Below, piece by piece: positions 8,111 to 15,833 of a stretch of DNA of 31,216 nucleotides (position 1 is its first letter; every line of letters starts with the position of its first letter). This DNA comes from MGBC113645 sp036308445 (GTDB lineage Bacteria > Bacillota_I > Bacilli_A > Erysipelotrichales > Coprobacillaceae): NCBI GenBank assembly GCA_036308445.1, contig JAXJVS010000071.1, positions 1 to 31,216 of the forward strand, read 5' to 3'. The notes beneath the pieces are model-generated. The model had not been told where the DNA came from and did no database searches. It saw only the letters and a program-made list of their open reading frames with translations. The translations under genes and the position numbers were made by a program.

Positions 8111-8674
8111 ATGGAACAACGTAAACCAAGAGAAAATGGGCCAAGAAAAAACGGACCAAGAAAAAATGGACCTAGAAGAAATGGACCAAAAGTTGAAAAA
8201 GAATTCGAAGAACGAGTTGTTACAATTAACCGTGTTACTAAAGTAGTTAAAGGTGGACGTAAATTCCGTTTTGCTGCATTAGTAGTAGTGGGTGATAAAA
8301 AAGGTAGAGTTGGATTCGGAACAGGTAAAGCTAACGAAGTACCTGATGCTATTAGAAAAGCATCTGAAGCAGCTAAGAAAAATATCATTAATGTACCAGT
8401 TTTAAAAGGAACTATTCCTCATGAAGTTAATGGTATTTATGGATCTGGACATGTATTTATTAGACCAGCTTCTGCCGGTACTGGAATCATTGCTGGAGGA
8501 CCAGTTCGTGCTGTTGTAGAATTAGCTGGATATACAGATATCATCTCTAAATCAATCGGTTCAAGAACTCCAATCAACATGGTAAGAGCAACTATCAACG
8601 GTTTAAGTTCACTTAAAACTGCTAAACAAGTTGCAGAATTAAGAGATAAGAAAGTTGAAGAAATTTTTGGATAG
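8111..8674 (+). CDS. rpsE: 30S ribosomal protein S5 with repeat-bearing N-terminal extension
   Basis: S5, 187 residues, about 20 longer than the usual 165. From about residue 30 it is standard: FEERVVTINRVTKVVKGGRKFRFAALVVVGD, then GTGKANEVPDAIRKA and AGTGIIAGGPVRAVVELAG. S5 guards decoding fidelity and, with S3 and S4, unwinds mRNA at the entry pore. The added N-terminus holds tandem NGPRK units (residues 9-13, 14-18, then NGPRR 19-23 and NGPK 24-27), encoded by 15-base repeats. The GGAGG at 8099-8103 is placed for this ATG, so the extension is probably translated; no later ATG precedes the conserved core. Confidence 0.97.
   Translation: MEQRKPRENGPRKNGPRKNGPRRNGPKVEKEFEERVVTINRVTKVVKGGRKFRFAALVVVGDKKGRVGFGTGKANEVPDAIRKASEAAKKNIINVPVLKGTIPHEVNGIYGSGHVFIRPASAGTGIIAGGPVRAVVELAGYTDIISKSIGSRTPINMVRATINGLSSLKTAKQVAELRDKKVEEIFG
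8135..8191 (+). repeat. 15-base tandem repeats inside rpsE
   Basis: Four imperfect 15-base units (8135-8149, 8150-8164, 8165-8179, partial 8180-8191) encode NGPRK/NGPRK/NGPRR/NGPK. They differ mainly at third positions (GGG/GGA, CCA/CCT, AAT/AAC), so the repeats are old enough to have drifted silently while the peptide is kept. Slippage could change the copy number in related strains. Confidence 0.85.
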
Positions 8675-8686
8675 GAGGAGCGTAAA

Positions 8687-8878
8687 ATGGCAGATACTAA
8701 TAAAGTTATGATTACGCTTGTTAAAAGTCCAATTGGAGCTAAAAAGAATCAAAAGGACACTCTTAAAGCGTTAGGGTTAACTAAAATTAATAAATCAGTA
8801 GAAAAAGAAAACAATGTTTATATCAAAGGTATGATTAGAACAGTTGAACACCTAGTAAAAGTTGAAGAAAGTAAATAG
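8687..8878 (+). CDS. rpmD: 50S ribosomal protein L30
   Basis: L30, 63 residues, the normal small size. The family pattern is clear: VMITLVKSPIGAKKNQKDTL followed by LGLTKINKSVEKENN and the last helix IRTVEHLVKVEE. L30 is lost in some bacteria but kept here in the canonical place between rpsE and rplO. GGAGG lies 8 bases upstream. Confidence 0.97.
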   Translation: MADTNKVMITLVKSPIGAKKNQKDTLKALGLTKINKSVEKENNVYIKGMIRTVEHLVKVEESK

Positions 8879-8889
8879 GAGGTGTAAGA

Positions 8890-9330
8890 ATGAAGCTACA
8901 TGAATTAAAATATACAGAAGGTGCACGTAAAGCAAGAAAACGTATTGGACGTGGTACAAGTTCTGGTACAGGTAAAACTGCAGGTAAAGGACAAAAAGGT
9001 CAAAAAGCTAGATCAGGTGGATTAAAGAAACCTGGATTCGAAGGTGGACAAACTCCTTTATTCATGCGTTTACCAAAACGTGGATTTACTAATGTAAATA
9101 GAGTAGAATACGCAATTGTTAACGTTGAATCTTTAAATAAATTTGAAGCTAATACAGTTGTTGATTTAGAAGCATTAATGAATGCTGGATTAGTTAAAAA
9201 AGAATTAGATGGATTAAAAATCTTAGGTAATGGTAAATTAGAAGTTGCTTTAACAGTGAAGGCTAATAAATTCTCTAAATCAGCTGTTGCTGCAATTGAA
9301 GCTGCAGGTGGAAAAACTGAGGTGATTTAA
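8890..9330 (+). CDS. rplO: 50S ribosomal protein L15
   Basis: L15, 146 residues, normal. A late assembly protein with an extended glycine- and lysine-rich N-terminal arm (GRGTSSGTGKTAGKGQKGQ, about residues 21-39), then the globular domain with GGQTPLFMRLPKRGF. Its last codons contain the GAGGTGAT ribosome binding site of secY, so the two are likely coupled. Confidence 0.98.
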   Translation: MKLHELKYTEGARKARKRIGRGTSSGTGKTAGKGQKGQKARSGGLKKPGFEGGQTPLFMRLPKRGFTNVNRVEYAIVNVESLNKFEANTVVDLEALMNAGLVKKELDGLKILGNGKLEVALTVKANKFSKSAVAAIEAAGGKTEVI

Positions 9331-9331
9331 A

Positions 9332-10633
9332 ATGATGAACTTTTTAAAGAGTATCTTTAAAAAAGGGGAATTACGTCAAAGAATCATCTTTACATTAGGA
9401 ATTTTATTTGTGTTCCGTTTAGGAGCAGCAATTACTATACCATCAATTGAAGCTGATGCTTTAACTGGTGGAGCCGCAAATAGTGGTATTTTTGGACTAA
9501 TGAATTTAATTGGTGGTGGACAACTTGAAAGATTTTCTATCTTTTCATTAGGAGTTTCTCCTTATATTACTGCATCAATTATTATTGAGTTATTATCTAT
9601 GGATGTCATCCCTGTTTTGACTCAATGGTCAAAAGAAGGTAATAATGGAAAGAAAAAGAAAGACAGAGTAACACGATATTTGACTGTCGTGTTAGCTGCA
9701 ATTCAAGGTGGATCATTGACATATGCATTTGATAAAGGTTATAATATATTAGCAGATAATAGTTTCTTAACTTATGCGTATGTTGTAGTTGTTATGATTG
9801 CTGGATCAATGTTGGCTATGTGGTTAGGTGATCAAATAACTCAAAAGGGTATAGGAAATGGTACTTCATTATTGATATTTACAGGTATTGTTGCTAATTT
9901 ACCGAATTCATTTATTACAACATTTAATAGTTTAGTAGATTTTTCTCAAGGAGCTCAAACAGCTGTTTTAGGAATTTTATGGTATGTATTATTTGTTGTA
10001 GTTTATTTAGCAATTGTAATCTTTGTTATCTTTAATGAAGGTGCTACAAGAAAAATTAATATTATGTATGCAACTAGTTCAAATACAGTGATGAGAACTA
10101 AGGATTCTACTCACATGCCTATTAAAATTAATAGTGCTGGAGTAATTCCTGTTATCTTCGCTTCATCTGTCTTAGCTGCACCAAGAACAATCATTAGTTT
10201 TATGGAAAGTAATGATATAACAAAAACAATTGATACAATATTAAATTATCAAGAACCAATTGGATTTTGTTTATACATGATCATGATTATCTTGTTTGCA
10301 TTTTTCTATTCAAATTTACAAATTGATGCAAAGAAGATTAGTGATGATTTAAAGAAAAATGGTGGATCAATTCCTGGGGTTAGAACAGGAAAAGATACTG
10401 AAAATTATATAAAGAGAGTTTTAAATAGAGTTACAGTTGTTGGTGCAATCTTTTTAATGATTATCTCAGCGATTCCAGTATTTACACAAGTTGTATGGGC
10501 TGGGTCATCTAGTAACACATTGTCATTAGGTGGAACTGGTTTGATTATCATAACAGGTGTTGCATTAGAAACGACAAAACAAATCAAAACAATGATAACT
10601 CGTAAAGAATATCATGGATATATAAGAAAATAG
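9332..10633 (+). CDS. secY: Protein translocase channel subunit SecY
   Basis: SecY, 433 residues, forms the membrane channel with SecE and SecG through which SecA or the ribosome drives proteins. About ten hydrophobic segments are visible. The start FLKSIFKKGELRQRIIFTLGILFVFRLGA, the plug-region SGIFGLMNLIGGGQLERFSIFSLGVSPYI and the cytoplasmic loop GIGNGTSLLIFTGI are diagnostic. Two ATGs (9332, 9335) fit the same GAGGTGAT; I keep the first. It starts one base after the rplO stop. Confidence 0.98.
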   Translation: MMNFLKSIFKKGELRQRIIFTLGILFVFRLGAAITIPSIEADALTGGAANSGIFGLMNLIGGGQLERFSIFSLGVSPYITASIIIELLSMDVIPVLTQWSKEGNNGKKKKDRVTRYLTVVLAAIQGGSLTYAFDKGYNILADNSFLTYAYVVVVMIAGSMLAMWLGDQITQKGIGNGTSLLIFTGIVANLPNSFITTFNSLVDFSQGAQTAVLGILWYVLFVVVYLAIVIFVIFNEGATRKINIMYATSSNTVMRTKDSTHMPIKINSAGVIPVIFASSVLAAPRTIISFMESNDITKTIDTILNYQEPIGFCLYMIMIILFAFFYSNLQIDAKKISDDLKKNGGSIPGVRTGKDTENYIKRVLNRVTVVGAIFLMIISAIPVFTQVVWAGSSSNTLSLGGTGLIIITGVALETTKQIKTMITRKEYHGYIRK

Positions 10634-10656
10634 TTATAATAATAAGGAGTGATTTT

Positions 10657-11304
10657 ATGAACATTATTTTAATGGGGCCTCCTGGTGCTGGTAAAGGGAC
10701 TCAAGCTAGCAGATTAGTTAGCGAATATGGTTTAACACAAATTTCAACTGGCGATTTATTCAGAAAAGCGTTAAGTGAACAAACGAAATATGGAGTTATT
10801 GCGAAATATTTTATTCAGTTTGGTCACCTTGTACCGGACGATTATACTATTCAAATGGTAAGAGATTATTTAAAAGAAAATACTTTCGAAAATGGATTCA
10901 TCTTAGATGGATTCCCTAGAACTATTATTCAAGCTAGAGAATTAGAAAGTATTGCTAAGGAATTTGGATTTACGATCGATGCCATTATTAATCTAGATAT
11001 TCCACAAGAAAAGCTTATTAAAAGATTATCTGGAAGAAGAACTTGTAAAGATTGTGGTGCAACGTTCCACGTTGAATTTAATCCTCCAAAAGCTGAAGGA
11101 GTTTGTGATAAATGTGGTGGAGAGTTGTATCAAAGAGCTGATGAAAGCGAAGAAGCAGTTCAAGTAAGATTAGATACTTATAATAAGCAGACTAAACCTT
11201 TAATTGATTATTATACAATGAAGGGTACAATCATTAATATTAATGGTGACCAACCTATGGAAGACGTTTTTAAAGACATTGAAAAAGCCTTGGAGGGTAA
11301 ATAA
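10657..11304 (+). CDS. adk: Adenylate kinase, zinc-lid type
   Basis: Adenylate kinase, 215 residues, the long form; interconverts ATP + AMP and 2 ADP in the cytosol. P-loop GPPGAGKGT at residues 7-15, STGDLFR AMP-binding segment (30-36), and DGFPRT (84-89). The lid carries four cysteines (C130, C133, C150, C153) as CxxC pairs, the structural zinc site common in Gram-positives. The map ATG overlaps its stop by one base. Confidence 0.98.
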   Translation: MNIILMGPPGAGKGTQASRLVSEYGLTQISTGDLFRKALSEQTKYGVIAKYFIQFGHLVPDDYTIQMVRDYLKENTFENGFILDGFPRTIIQARELESIAKEFGFTIDAIINLDIPQEKLIKRLSGRRTCKDCGATFHVEFNPPKAEGVCDKCGGELYQRADESEEAVQVRLDTYNKQTKPLIDYYTMKGTIININGDQPMEDVFKDIEKALEGK

Positions 11305-12050
11305 TGATTGTAACTAAAGATCAAAGAGAAGTTGAGTTAATGAGAGAAGCTGGGAGAATAGTCGCATTAGTTCATGAGAAACTAAAGGATGTTATAGTTC
11401 CAGGAATAACAACAAAGCAAATTGATGAAGTTTGTGAGAAAGTTATTAGAGATGCTGGTGCAACTCCTTCCTTCTTACATCTCTATGGTTTTCCAAATAG
11501 CGTATGCACTTCTATTAATGAAGTTGTTGTTCATGGAATACCAAGTAATAGAGTTTTAAAAGAGGGAGATATAATCTCAGTTGATGTAGGTGCATGTTAT
11601 AAAGGATATCATGGTGATAGTGCATGGACTTACGCTGTTGGTAATATCAGTGAAGAAGCTAAACATTTGATGAAAGTTACTGAAGAATCATTATATGCTG
11701 GTTTGGAAAAAGTAAAACCAGGTAATAGATTATCTGATATTTCTCATGCCATTCAAGTATACTTAGAATCTCATGGTTGTTCTACACCAAGAGATTATAC
11801 AGGGCATGGGATAGGGACTGAGGTTCATGAAGATCCTATGGTTCCTAATTATGGTGCTCCTGGAAAGGGACCACGATTAAAGAAAGGAATGGCCTTAGCG
11901 ATTGAACCGATGGCTCATTTAGGTTCTTGTGAAACAGAAGTTTTAGATGATGAATGGACTGTTGTTACAAGAGATCGTTCTTTGGCGGCTCACTTTGAAC
12001 ATACAATCGTAATAACTGATGATGGTTATGAGATTATGACAAAACTATAA
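11304..12050 (+). CDS. map: Methionine aminopeptidase type Ia
   Basis: Removes the initiator methionine from nascent chains after deformylation. 248 residues, single catalytic domain without an N-terminal extension. The five metal ligands of the family are present: D94 and D105, H168 (in TGHGIG), E201 (in AIEPM) and E232 (in HFEHT). The catalytic H77 is also present. It overlaps adk by one base. The KOW-type RNA-binding gene that sits between map and infA in Bacillus is absent here; only 13 bases separate them. Confidence 0.98.
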   Translation: MIVTKDQREVELMREAGRIVALVHEKLKDVIVPGITTKQIDEVCEKVIRDAGATPSFLHLYGFPNSVCTSINEVVVHGIPSNRVLKEGDIISVDVGACYKGYHGDSAWTYAVGNISEEAKHLMKVTEESLYAGLEKVKPGNRLSDISHAIQVYLESHGCSTPRDYTGHGIGTEVHEDPMVPNYGAPGKGPRLKKGMALAIEPMAHLGSCETEVLDDEWTVVTRDRSLAAHFEHTIVITDDGYEIMTKL

Positions 12051-12063
12051 AGGAGTTATATCA

Positions 12064-12285
12064 ATGGCAAAAAAAGATGACGTTATAGAAGTAGAAGCAA
12101 CTGTTCTTGAAACTTTGCCTAATGCAAAGTTTAAAGTAGCGTTGGAAAATGGAGTGGTTATTCTTGCTCACGTTTCTGGTAAAATCCGTATGAACTACAT
12201 TCGCATTTTACCGGGGGATAAAGTAACCGTAGAAATTTCTCCATATGATTTAACACGTGGGCGTATTACATTTAGACATAAATAG
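12064..12285 (+). CDS. infA: Translation initiation factor IF-1
   Basis: IF-1, 73 residues, an OB-fold protein that occupies the A site during initiation with IF-2 and IF-3. The sequence carries KDDVIEVEATVLETLPNAKFKV and the invariant AHVSGKIRMNYIRILPGDKV. One extra lysine near the start makes it a residue longer than usual. AAGGAG lies 6-7 bases before the ATG. Confidence 0.98.
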   Translation: MAKKDDVIEVEATVLETLPNAKFKVALENGVVILAHVSGKIRMNYIRILPGDKVTVEISPYDLTRGRITFRHK

Positions 12286-12314
12286 AAAAATCTTCCAAAG
12301 GAGGTAGATTAAGG

Positions 12315-12428
12315 ATGAAAGTAAGACCATCTGTAAAACCAATATGTGATAAATGCAGAGTAATTAAACGTAAGGGTAGAGTAATGGTTATCTGTGAAAA
12401 CCCAAAACATAAACAAAGACAAGGTTAA
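12315..12428 (+). CDS. rpmJ: 50S ribosomal protein L36, zinc-binding form
   Basis: A 37-residue gene. It starts MKVRPSVKPICDKCRVIKR and carries the zinc ligands C11, C14, C27 and H32 (CxxC...CxxxxH), so it is the zinc-binding L36. AAAGGAGG at about 12297-12304 is followed by ATG 12315. L36 is the last small-protein stabiliser of the large subunit near the GTPase centre. Its place between infA and rpsM is canonical. Confidence 0.97.
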   Translation: MKVRPSVKPICDKCRVIKRKGRVMVICENPKHKQRQG

Positions 12429-12446
12429 TTAGGAGGAATTTGAAAC

Positions 12447-12812
12447 ATGGCTCGTATAGCAGGTGTTGATATCCCACGTGATAAACGTGTGGTAGTTTCT
12501 TTAACTTATATCTATGGTATTGGACTTCCAACAGCAAAGAAAATCTTAGCTGCTGTAGGTATCAGTGAAGATGTAAGAGTTAAAGACTTAACTGAAGATG
12601 AAGAAACAAAAATCAGAAAAGAAGTAGAAAAATATAAAGTTGAAGGAGATCTTCGTAGAGATGTAGCTTTAGATATTAAACGTTTAATGGAAATCGGAAG
12701 CTATAGAGGACTTCGTCACCGTAAAGGACTTCCAGTTCGTGGACAAAAAACTAAAACAAATGCTCGTACTCGTAAGGGTAAAGCTCGTCCAATCGCTGGT
12801 AAGAAGAAATAG
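12447..12812 (+). CDS. rpsM: 30S ribosomal protein S13
   Basis: S13, 121 residues, normal. It spans the top of the 30S head and contacts P-site tRNA through its basic tail. The start MARIAGVDIPRDKRVVVSLTYIYGIG and the tail RGLPVRGQKTKTNARTRKGK are diagnostic. GGAGG lies well placed 18 bases after rpmJ. First structural gene of the classic alpha operon; no separate promoter is visible. Confidence 0.98.
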   Translation: MARIAGVDIPRDKRVVVSLTYIYGIGLPTAKKILAAVGISEDVRVKDLTEDEETKIRKEVEKYKVEGDLRRDVALDIKRLMEIGSYRGLRHRKGLPVRGQKTKTNARTRKGKARPIAGKKK

Positions 12813-12829
12813 TGTAGGAGGTTAAGAAA

Positions 12830-13225
12830 ATGGCAAAAGCAAAAACAGCTGCACGTGGTAAAAGACGTGTTAAAAAGAATATCGCAAAAGGTGTAGCACA
12901 TGTACATTCAACTTTCAATAACACTATTGTTACTGTTACAGATGAACATGGTAATGTGTTAACTTGGTCTAGTGCTGGTGCACTTGGATTCAAAGGTTCT
13001 AGAAAATCAACTCCATATGCTGCTCAAATGGCTGCAGAAGCTGCTGCAAAAGCATCTATGGATCATGGAATGAAAACTGTTGACGTTTGCGTTAAAGGTC
13101 CTGGACCAGGACGTGAAGCTGCAGTTAGAGCTTTATCAGCTGCTGGGTTAGAAGTTACATCTATTAATGACGTGACTCCAATTCCACATAACGGGTGTCG
13201 TCCACCAAAACGTCCTCGTGGATAA
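12830..13225 (+). CDS. rpsK: 30S ribosomal protein S11
   Basis: S11, 131 residues, normal. Located on the platform near the Shine-Dalgarno helix and the mRNA exit. Signatures: GVAHVHSTFNNTIVTVTD (about 23-40), VKGPGPGREAAVRAL and the C-terminal HNGCRPPKRPRG. Standard rpsM-rpsK-rpsD order is altered only in that rpsD is elsewhere, as in other Firmicutes. Confidence 0.98.
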   Translation: MAKAKTAARGKRRVKKNIAKGVAHVHSTFNNTIVTVTDEHGNVLTWSSAGALGFKGSRKSTPYAAQMAAEAAAKASMDHGMKTVDVCVKGPGPGREAAVRALSAAGLEVTSINDVTPIPHNGCRPPKRPRG

Positions 13226-13273
13226 TAAGAAGTAAATGCTTTTAAAAATTTATTTCTAGTGAGGAGGAAATGT

Positions 13274-14218
13274 ATGCAAAAATTCGAAAAAGCAAATTTC
13301 AATGTAGAAAAGTATGATGAAACAGATAACTATGCTAAATTTGTTATTGAACCTTTAGAAAGAGGATTCGGAATGACAATTGGTAATGCATTGAGAAGAG
13401 TGTTATTATCATCTATTCCTGGTGCTGCTGTACATGCAATTAAAGTACAGGGAGCTATCCATGAATTTTCTGCAGTTGATGGTGTAGTAGAAGATGTCAC
13501 TACAATGATTTTGAATATTAAGAAATTAGTTTTCTCAATCGATAGTGATGATGATGTAACAATGGTAATTGATGTTAAAGGTCCTGCTGTTGTAACAGGA
13601 GCAGATATTCAAGTACCATCAGAAGTAAAAATGATTTCTAATGATTTAGTTATCGCTCATGTTGCTGAAGGAGCACATTTATATATGGAAATGTATGCTC
13701 ATAAAGACAGAGGATATGCAAGTGGTGACCAAAATAAGAAATTAATTAATACAATAGGAGTTATTCCTACTGATTCTATCTATTCACCAGTAGTTAAAGT
13801 ATCTTACTCAGTAGAACCTACTAGAGTTGGTCAAAGTGCAAAATATGATCAACTCGTATTAGAAGTGACTACTGACGGATCAATTAAGCCTCATGAAGTT
13901 TTAGCTATGGCTGCTAAAATCTTAGTTGAACATTTAAATATGTTTGTTGAATTAACTGATATGGCTATGAACATGGAAGTTATGAGTGAAGTTCAACAAG
14001 ATACAGGAAATAAAGTATTAGATATGACAATTGAAGAATTAGATTTATCTGTACGTTCTTACAACTGTTTAAAGAGAGCAGGTATCCAAACTGTTCAAGA
14101 ATTAGCAGCTAAGAGTGAAGATGATATGATTAAAGTTAGAAACTTAGGAAAGAAATCACTTAAAGAAGTTAAAGAAAAATTAGTTGAATTAGGATTAGGT
14201 TTTAAACCTATTGACTAA
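13274..14218 (+). CDS. rpoA: DNA-directed RNA polymerase alpha subunit
   Basis: Alpha subunit, 314 residues, identical in length to Bacillus RpoA. Residues 1 to about 230 are the dimerising domain that assembles beta and beta prime (PLERGFGMTIGNALRRVLLSS near 25-45). After a linker, about 245-314 is the C-terminal domain that binds UP elements and activators (LDLSVRSYNCLKRAGI, VRNLGKKSLKEVKEKL). The reading frame is open upstream to a GTG at 13259, but that would overlap its own Shine-Dalgarno (GAGGAGG, 13261-13267), so ATG 13274 is the start. Confidence 0.98.
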   Translation: MQKFEKANFNVEKYDETDNYAKFVIEPLERGFGMTIGNALRRVLLSSIPGAAVHAIKVQGAIHEFSAVDGVVEDVTTMILNIKKLVFSIDSDDDVTMVIDVKGPAVVTGADIQVPSEVKMISNDLVIAHVAEGAHLYMEMYAHKDRGYASGDQNKKLINTIGVIPTDSIYSPVVKVSYSVEPTRVGQSAKYDQLVLEVTTDGSIKPHEVLAMAAKILVEHLNMFVELTDMAMNMEVMSEVQQDTGNKVLDMTIEELDLSVRSYNCLKRAGIQTVQELAAKSEDDMIKVRNLGKKSLKEVKEKLVELGLGFKPID

Positions 14219-14248
14219 TTATGATAAATATGGAAGGAGCACACATCT

Positions 14249-14611
14249 ATGGCACAAAATAGAAAATTAGGTCGTGTATCATCACATAGAAAAGCTATGT
14301 TACGTAATCTTGCAACTGATGTTATTATGCACGGTAAAATTGAAACTACTGTTACTAGAGCAAAAGAAGTTCGTTCAATTGTTGATGAACTAATTACTTT
14401 AGGGAAACGTGGTGATTTACATGCAAGAAGACAAGCTGCTGAAGTATTACAAGATGTTGTAGATCCAAAAACTGGAAAAACAGCTGTTCAAGTATTATTT
14501 GATGATGTAGCACCAAAATATGCAGATAAAAATGGTGGATATACTCGTGTATTAAAAACTTACAATCGTAAAGGTGATAATGCACCTATGGCTATCATTG
14601 GTTTATTCTAA
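14249..14611 (+). CDS. rplQ: 50S ribosomal protein L17
   Basis: L17, 120 residues, typical of Firmicutes. It lies near the tunnel exit. Recognised by RKLGRVSSHRKAMLRNLATDVIMHGKIETTVTRAKEVR at the start and GGYTRVLKTYNRKGDNAPMAIIGLF at the end (both quoted in the family as near-invariant patterns; key residues H13R14K15 and the final GLF). Last gene of the supercluster; a terminator begins ten bases after its stop. Confidence 0.98.
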   Translation: MAQNRKLGRVSSHRKAMLRNLATDVIMHGKIETTVTRAKEVRSIVDELITLGKRGDLHARRQAAEVLQDVVDPKTGKTAVQVLFDDVAPKYADKNGGYTRVLKTYNRKGDNAPMAIIGLF

Positions 14612-14620
14612 TTAATACGC

Positions 14621-14649
14621 AAAAGTGGTAAATACTTACCACTTTTTTT
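14621..14649 (+). terminator. Terminator of the ribosomal supercluster
   Basis: A perfect 11-base stem (14621-14631 with 14636-14646), a four-base loop ATAC and a run of seven T (14643-14649). The position directly behind rplQ separates the ribosomal cluster from the ECF transporter genes, which in many Firmicutes are co-transcribed or closely linked. Confidence 0.93.
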
Positions 14650-14777
14650 AATGATTTTTATAAAAGTAATTAATAGATATATTTTTTTGTTAATGGTATT
14701 AAAAGAATAGTTGAATCACAGCAAATAATTATAATTAAGAAAAGAATATATTTGTCTTTAATGACATGGTGATGAGT

Positions 14778-15047
14778 ATGAAACCAGAAGAAACTCTTAA
14801 TGATGCAAAAGAATTTCATAAAAAAATTTAAAGATACAAATGAGTTAAATTTAAATAAAGAAAATGATATTTTGATAGATTAAGATGATTTAGGAAAAAT
14901 ATTCTTTTAATTAAGAAAAAGGAAATAAATAAGATTGATTCATTAAATGTTTTAAAAGATTTTATTTTAGTGGAATTAGAAGGTTTCTATAAAAGGTGTT
15001 TAAAAAAAATGAAAAGTCATTTACTATAAATGTTAAAAGGATTATAA
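14778..15047 (+). pseudogene. Decayed coding remnant, family not recognised
   Basis: Short peptide-like stretches occur in shifting frames: MKPEETLNDAKEFHKK from ATG 14778, then in a second frame FKDTNELNLNKENDILID and, after a stop, DDLGKIFF, then in another frame EINKIDSLNVLKDFILVELEGF up to a stop near 15047. The pieces are compositionally protein-like (Lys/Glu/Leu, hydrophobic spacing) but broken by stops and at least two frame changes. It could be chance in AT-rich DNA; no family is recognised. Confidence 0.35.
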
Positions 15048-15096
15048 AAGTATAAATATGCAGTCGGGTAAAGCTTTAAAAAAAAGACAAAAACTT

Positions 15097-15125
15097 AAAC
15101 TTATGCTATAAGCATAAGTTTTTTT
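15097..15125 (+). terminator. Hairpin terminator in the decayed gap
   Basis: A perfect 11-base stem (15097-15107 with 15111-15121), a three-base loop ATA, and seven T (15119-15125). No intact gene lies between the rplQ terminator and this one, so it probably ended the decayed gene at 14778-15047. Its perfect preservation contrasts with the broken frames around it. Confidence 0.85.
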
Positions 15126-15140
15126 ATTTACACATCTTCT

Positions 15141-15756
15141 TTTAAGAGTATAATTGAAACCAGTAATATATATGATAATAAATCATAAGATAGAAAAAAT
15201 TACTCTTCTAATAAAGCAAAAATTATTATATATATTTTAAATAAAGGTTTAGAAATAAAAGGTATGACTATTTCTACATTTGCTAAATCTACATTTACAT
15301 CTATCTCTTCATTTATTAGTATAGTAATGAAATTAGGATTTTCTAGTCAGGATATATTTAAGGAAGAATATGTGAAAGAATTAAATGATTTATATGCTTC
15401 TATAGAAGTAGATGCTTGTATATCTTTTGTAGTAAATGATAATTTCGTAATTATATGTGAAAATATAGGAAAAATTCAAAATAAAACGATTAAAGACACA
15501 ATGAATTTACTTGAGTTGATACATTATATGATGCAATGGGTATATTTACAAATAGTGAAGAAACTGATTTATATTAAAAGTAGTATATATTTTTTAAGAA
15601 AAAGAATACATCCATTATTGCTATATCATATATAGCTAACGATGATTTATCAAAGAAAGCTTTGTAATTTTAATAATGTCATTTAGCTAAAAGATTCAAT
15701 TATTTAAAGAGGTAGATGATAGATATTCAGGATATGATATATTGATGAGAATAGTA
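15141..15756 (+). pseudogene. Pseudogene of an RpiR-family transcriptional regulator
   Basis: The frame open from 15189 to 15635 reads KIIIYILNKGLEIKGMTIS, then TFAKSTFTS...VMKLGFSSQDIFKEE. This matches the pattern of RpiR/MurR helix-turn-helix domains (YIL..., MTI..LA, KLGF...FK). A linker with NIGKIQNKTIKDTMNLLE follows. The frame is then lost near 15520; the continuation lies in another frame (DAMGIFTNSEETDLY from 15530, two in-frame stops, then NTSIIAISYIANDD from 15605, like a sugar-isomerase SIS strand). A last piece (LFKEVDDRYSGYDILMRIV, 15700-15756) is in the third frame. A stop at 15186 also breaks the likely N-terminus. So the gene carries several independent lesions. Family assignment is by pattern only. 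Confidence 0.6.
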
Positions 15757-15782
15757 TAAGTATTTTAGTCAAGTAATATGTC

Positions 15783-15811
15783 TTGACATTAAGATTTAAT
15801 CATAATAAAAT
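15783..15811 (+). promoter_or_regulatory. Promoter of the ecfA1-ecfA2-ecfT-truA operon
   Basis: TTGACA (15783-15788), a 17-base spacer and TAAAAT (15806-15811), one mismatch in twelve to the vegetative consensus. The start would fall near 15818, only about 16 bases before the ecfA1 ATG. The -35 box is overlapped by inverted repeats: GTCAAG (15768-15773) with CTTGAC (15782-15787), and ATGTC-TT-GACAT (15778-15789). Confidence 0.85.
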
Positions 15812-15833
15812 TGAATGGACTTGGAGGAGCAAA

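Larger units (their letters stand above)
14650..15782. other. Gene-poor decayed interval between rplQ and ecfA1
   Basis: About 1.1 kb without an intact gene. It contains the two coding remnants and the terminator listed separately. The longest open stretch encodes 123 residues from ATG 15264 and is only the middle of the RpiR-like remnant. I see no tRNA, direct repeats of insertion-sequence type, or a transposase fragment. The rest is very A/T-rich. Confidence 0.7.

Noticed and set aside
8135..8191. Possible short CRISPR-like or direct repeat array
   Set aside because: The 15-base units are contiguous without spacers, in frame in rpsE and encode a peptide repeat.
13259..13273. GTG start giving a 319-residue RpoA
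   Set aside because: The GTG overlaps the Shine-Dalgarno GAGGAGG, and ATG 13274 gives the family length of 314.
14712..14738. TTGAAT...TATAAT as a promoter in the decayed gap
   Set aside because: The spacer is only 13 bases, too short for the vegetative sigma factor.
15264..15635. Intact 123-residue hypothetical gene
   Set aside because: It starts inside a helix-turn-helix domain whose N-terminal part is open upstream, and its last third leaves the frame in which the SIS-like sequence continues. Better read as part of a pseudogene.
15783..15833. N-terminal extension of EcfA1 from TTG 15783
   Set aside because: The bases are the promoter itself (TTGACA and TAAAAT), and a strong ribosome binding site precedes ATG 15834.
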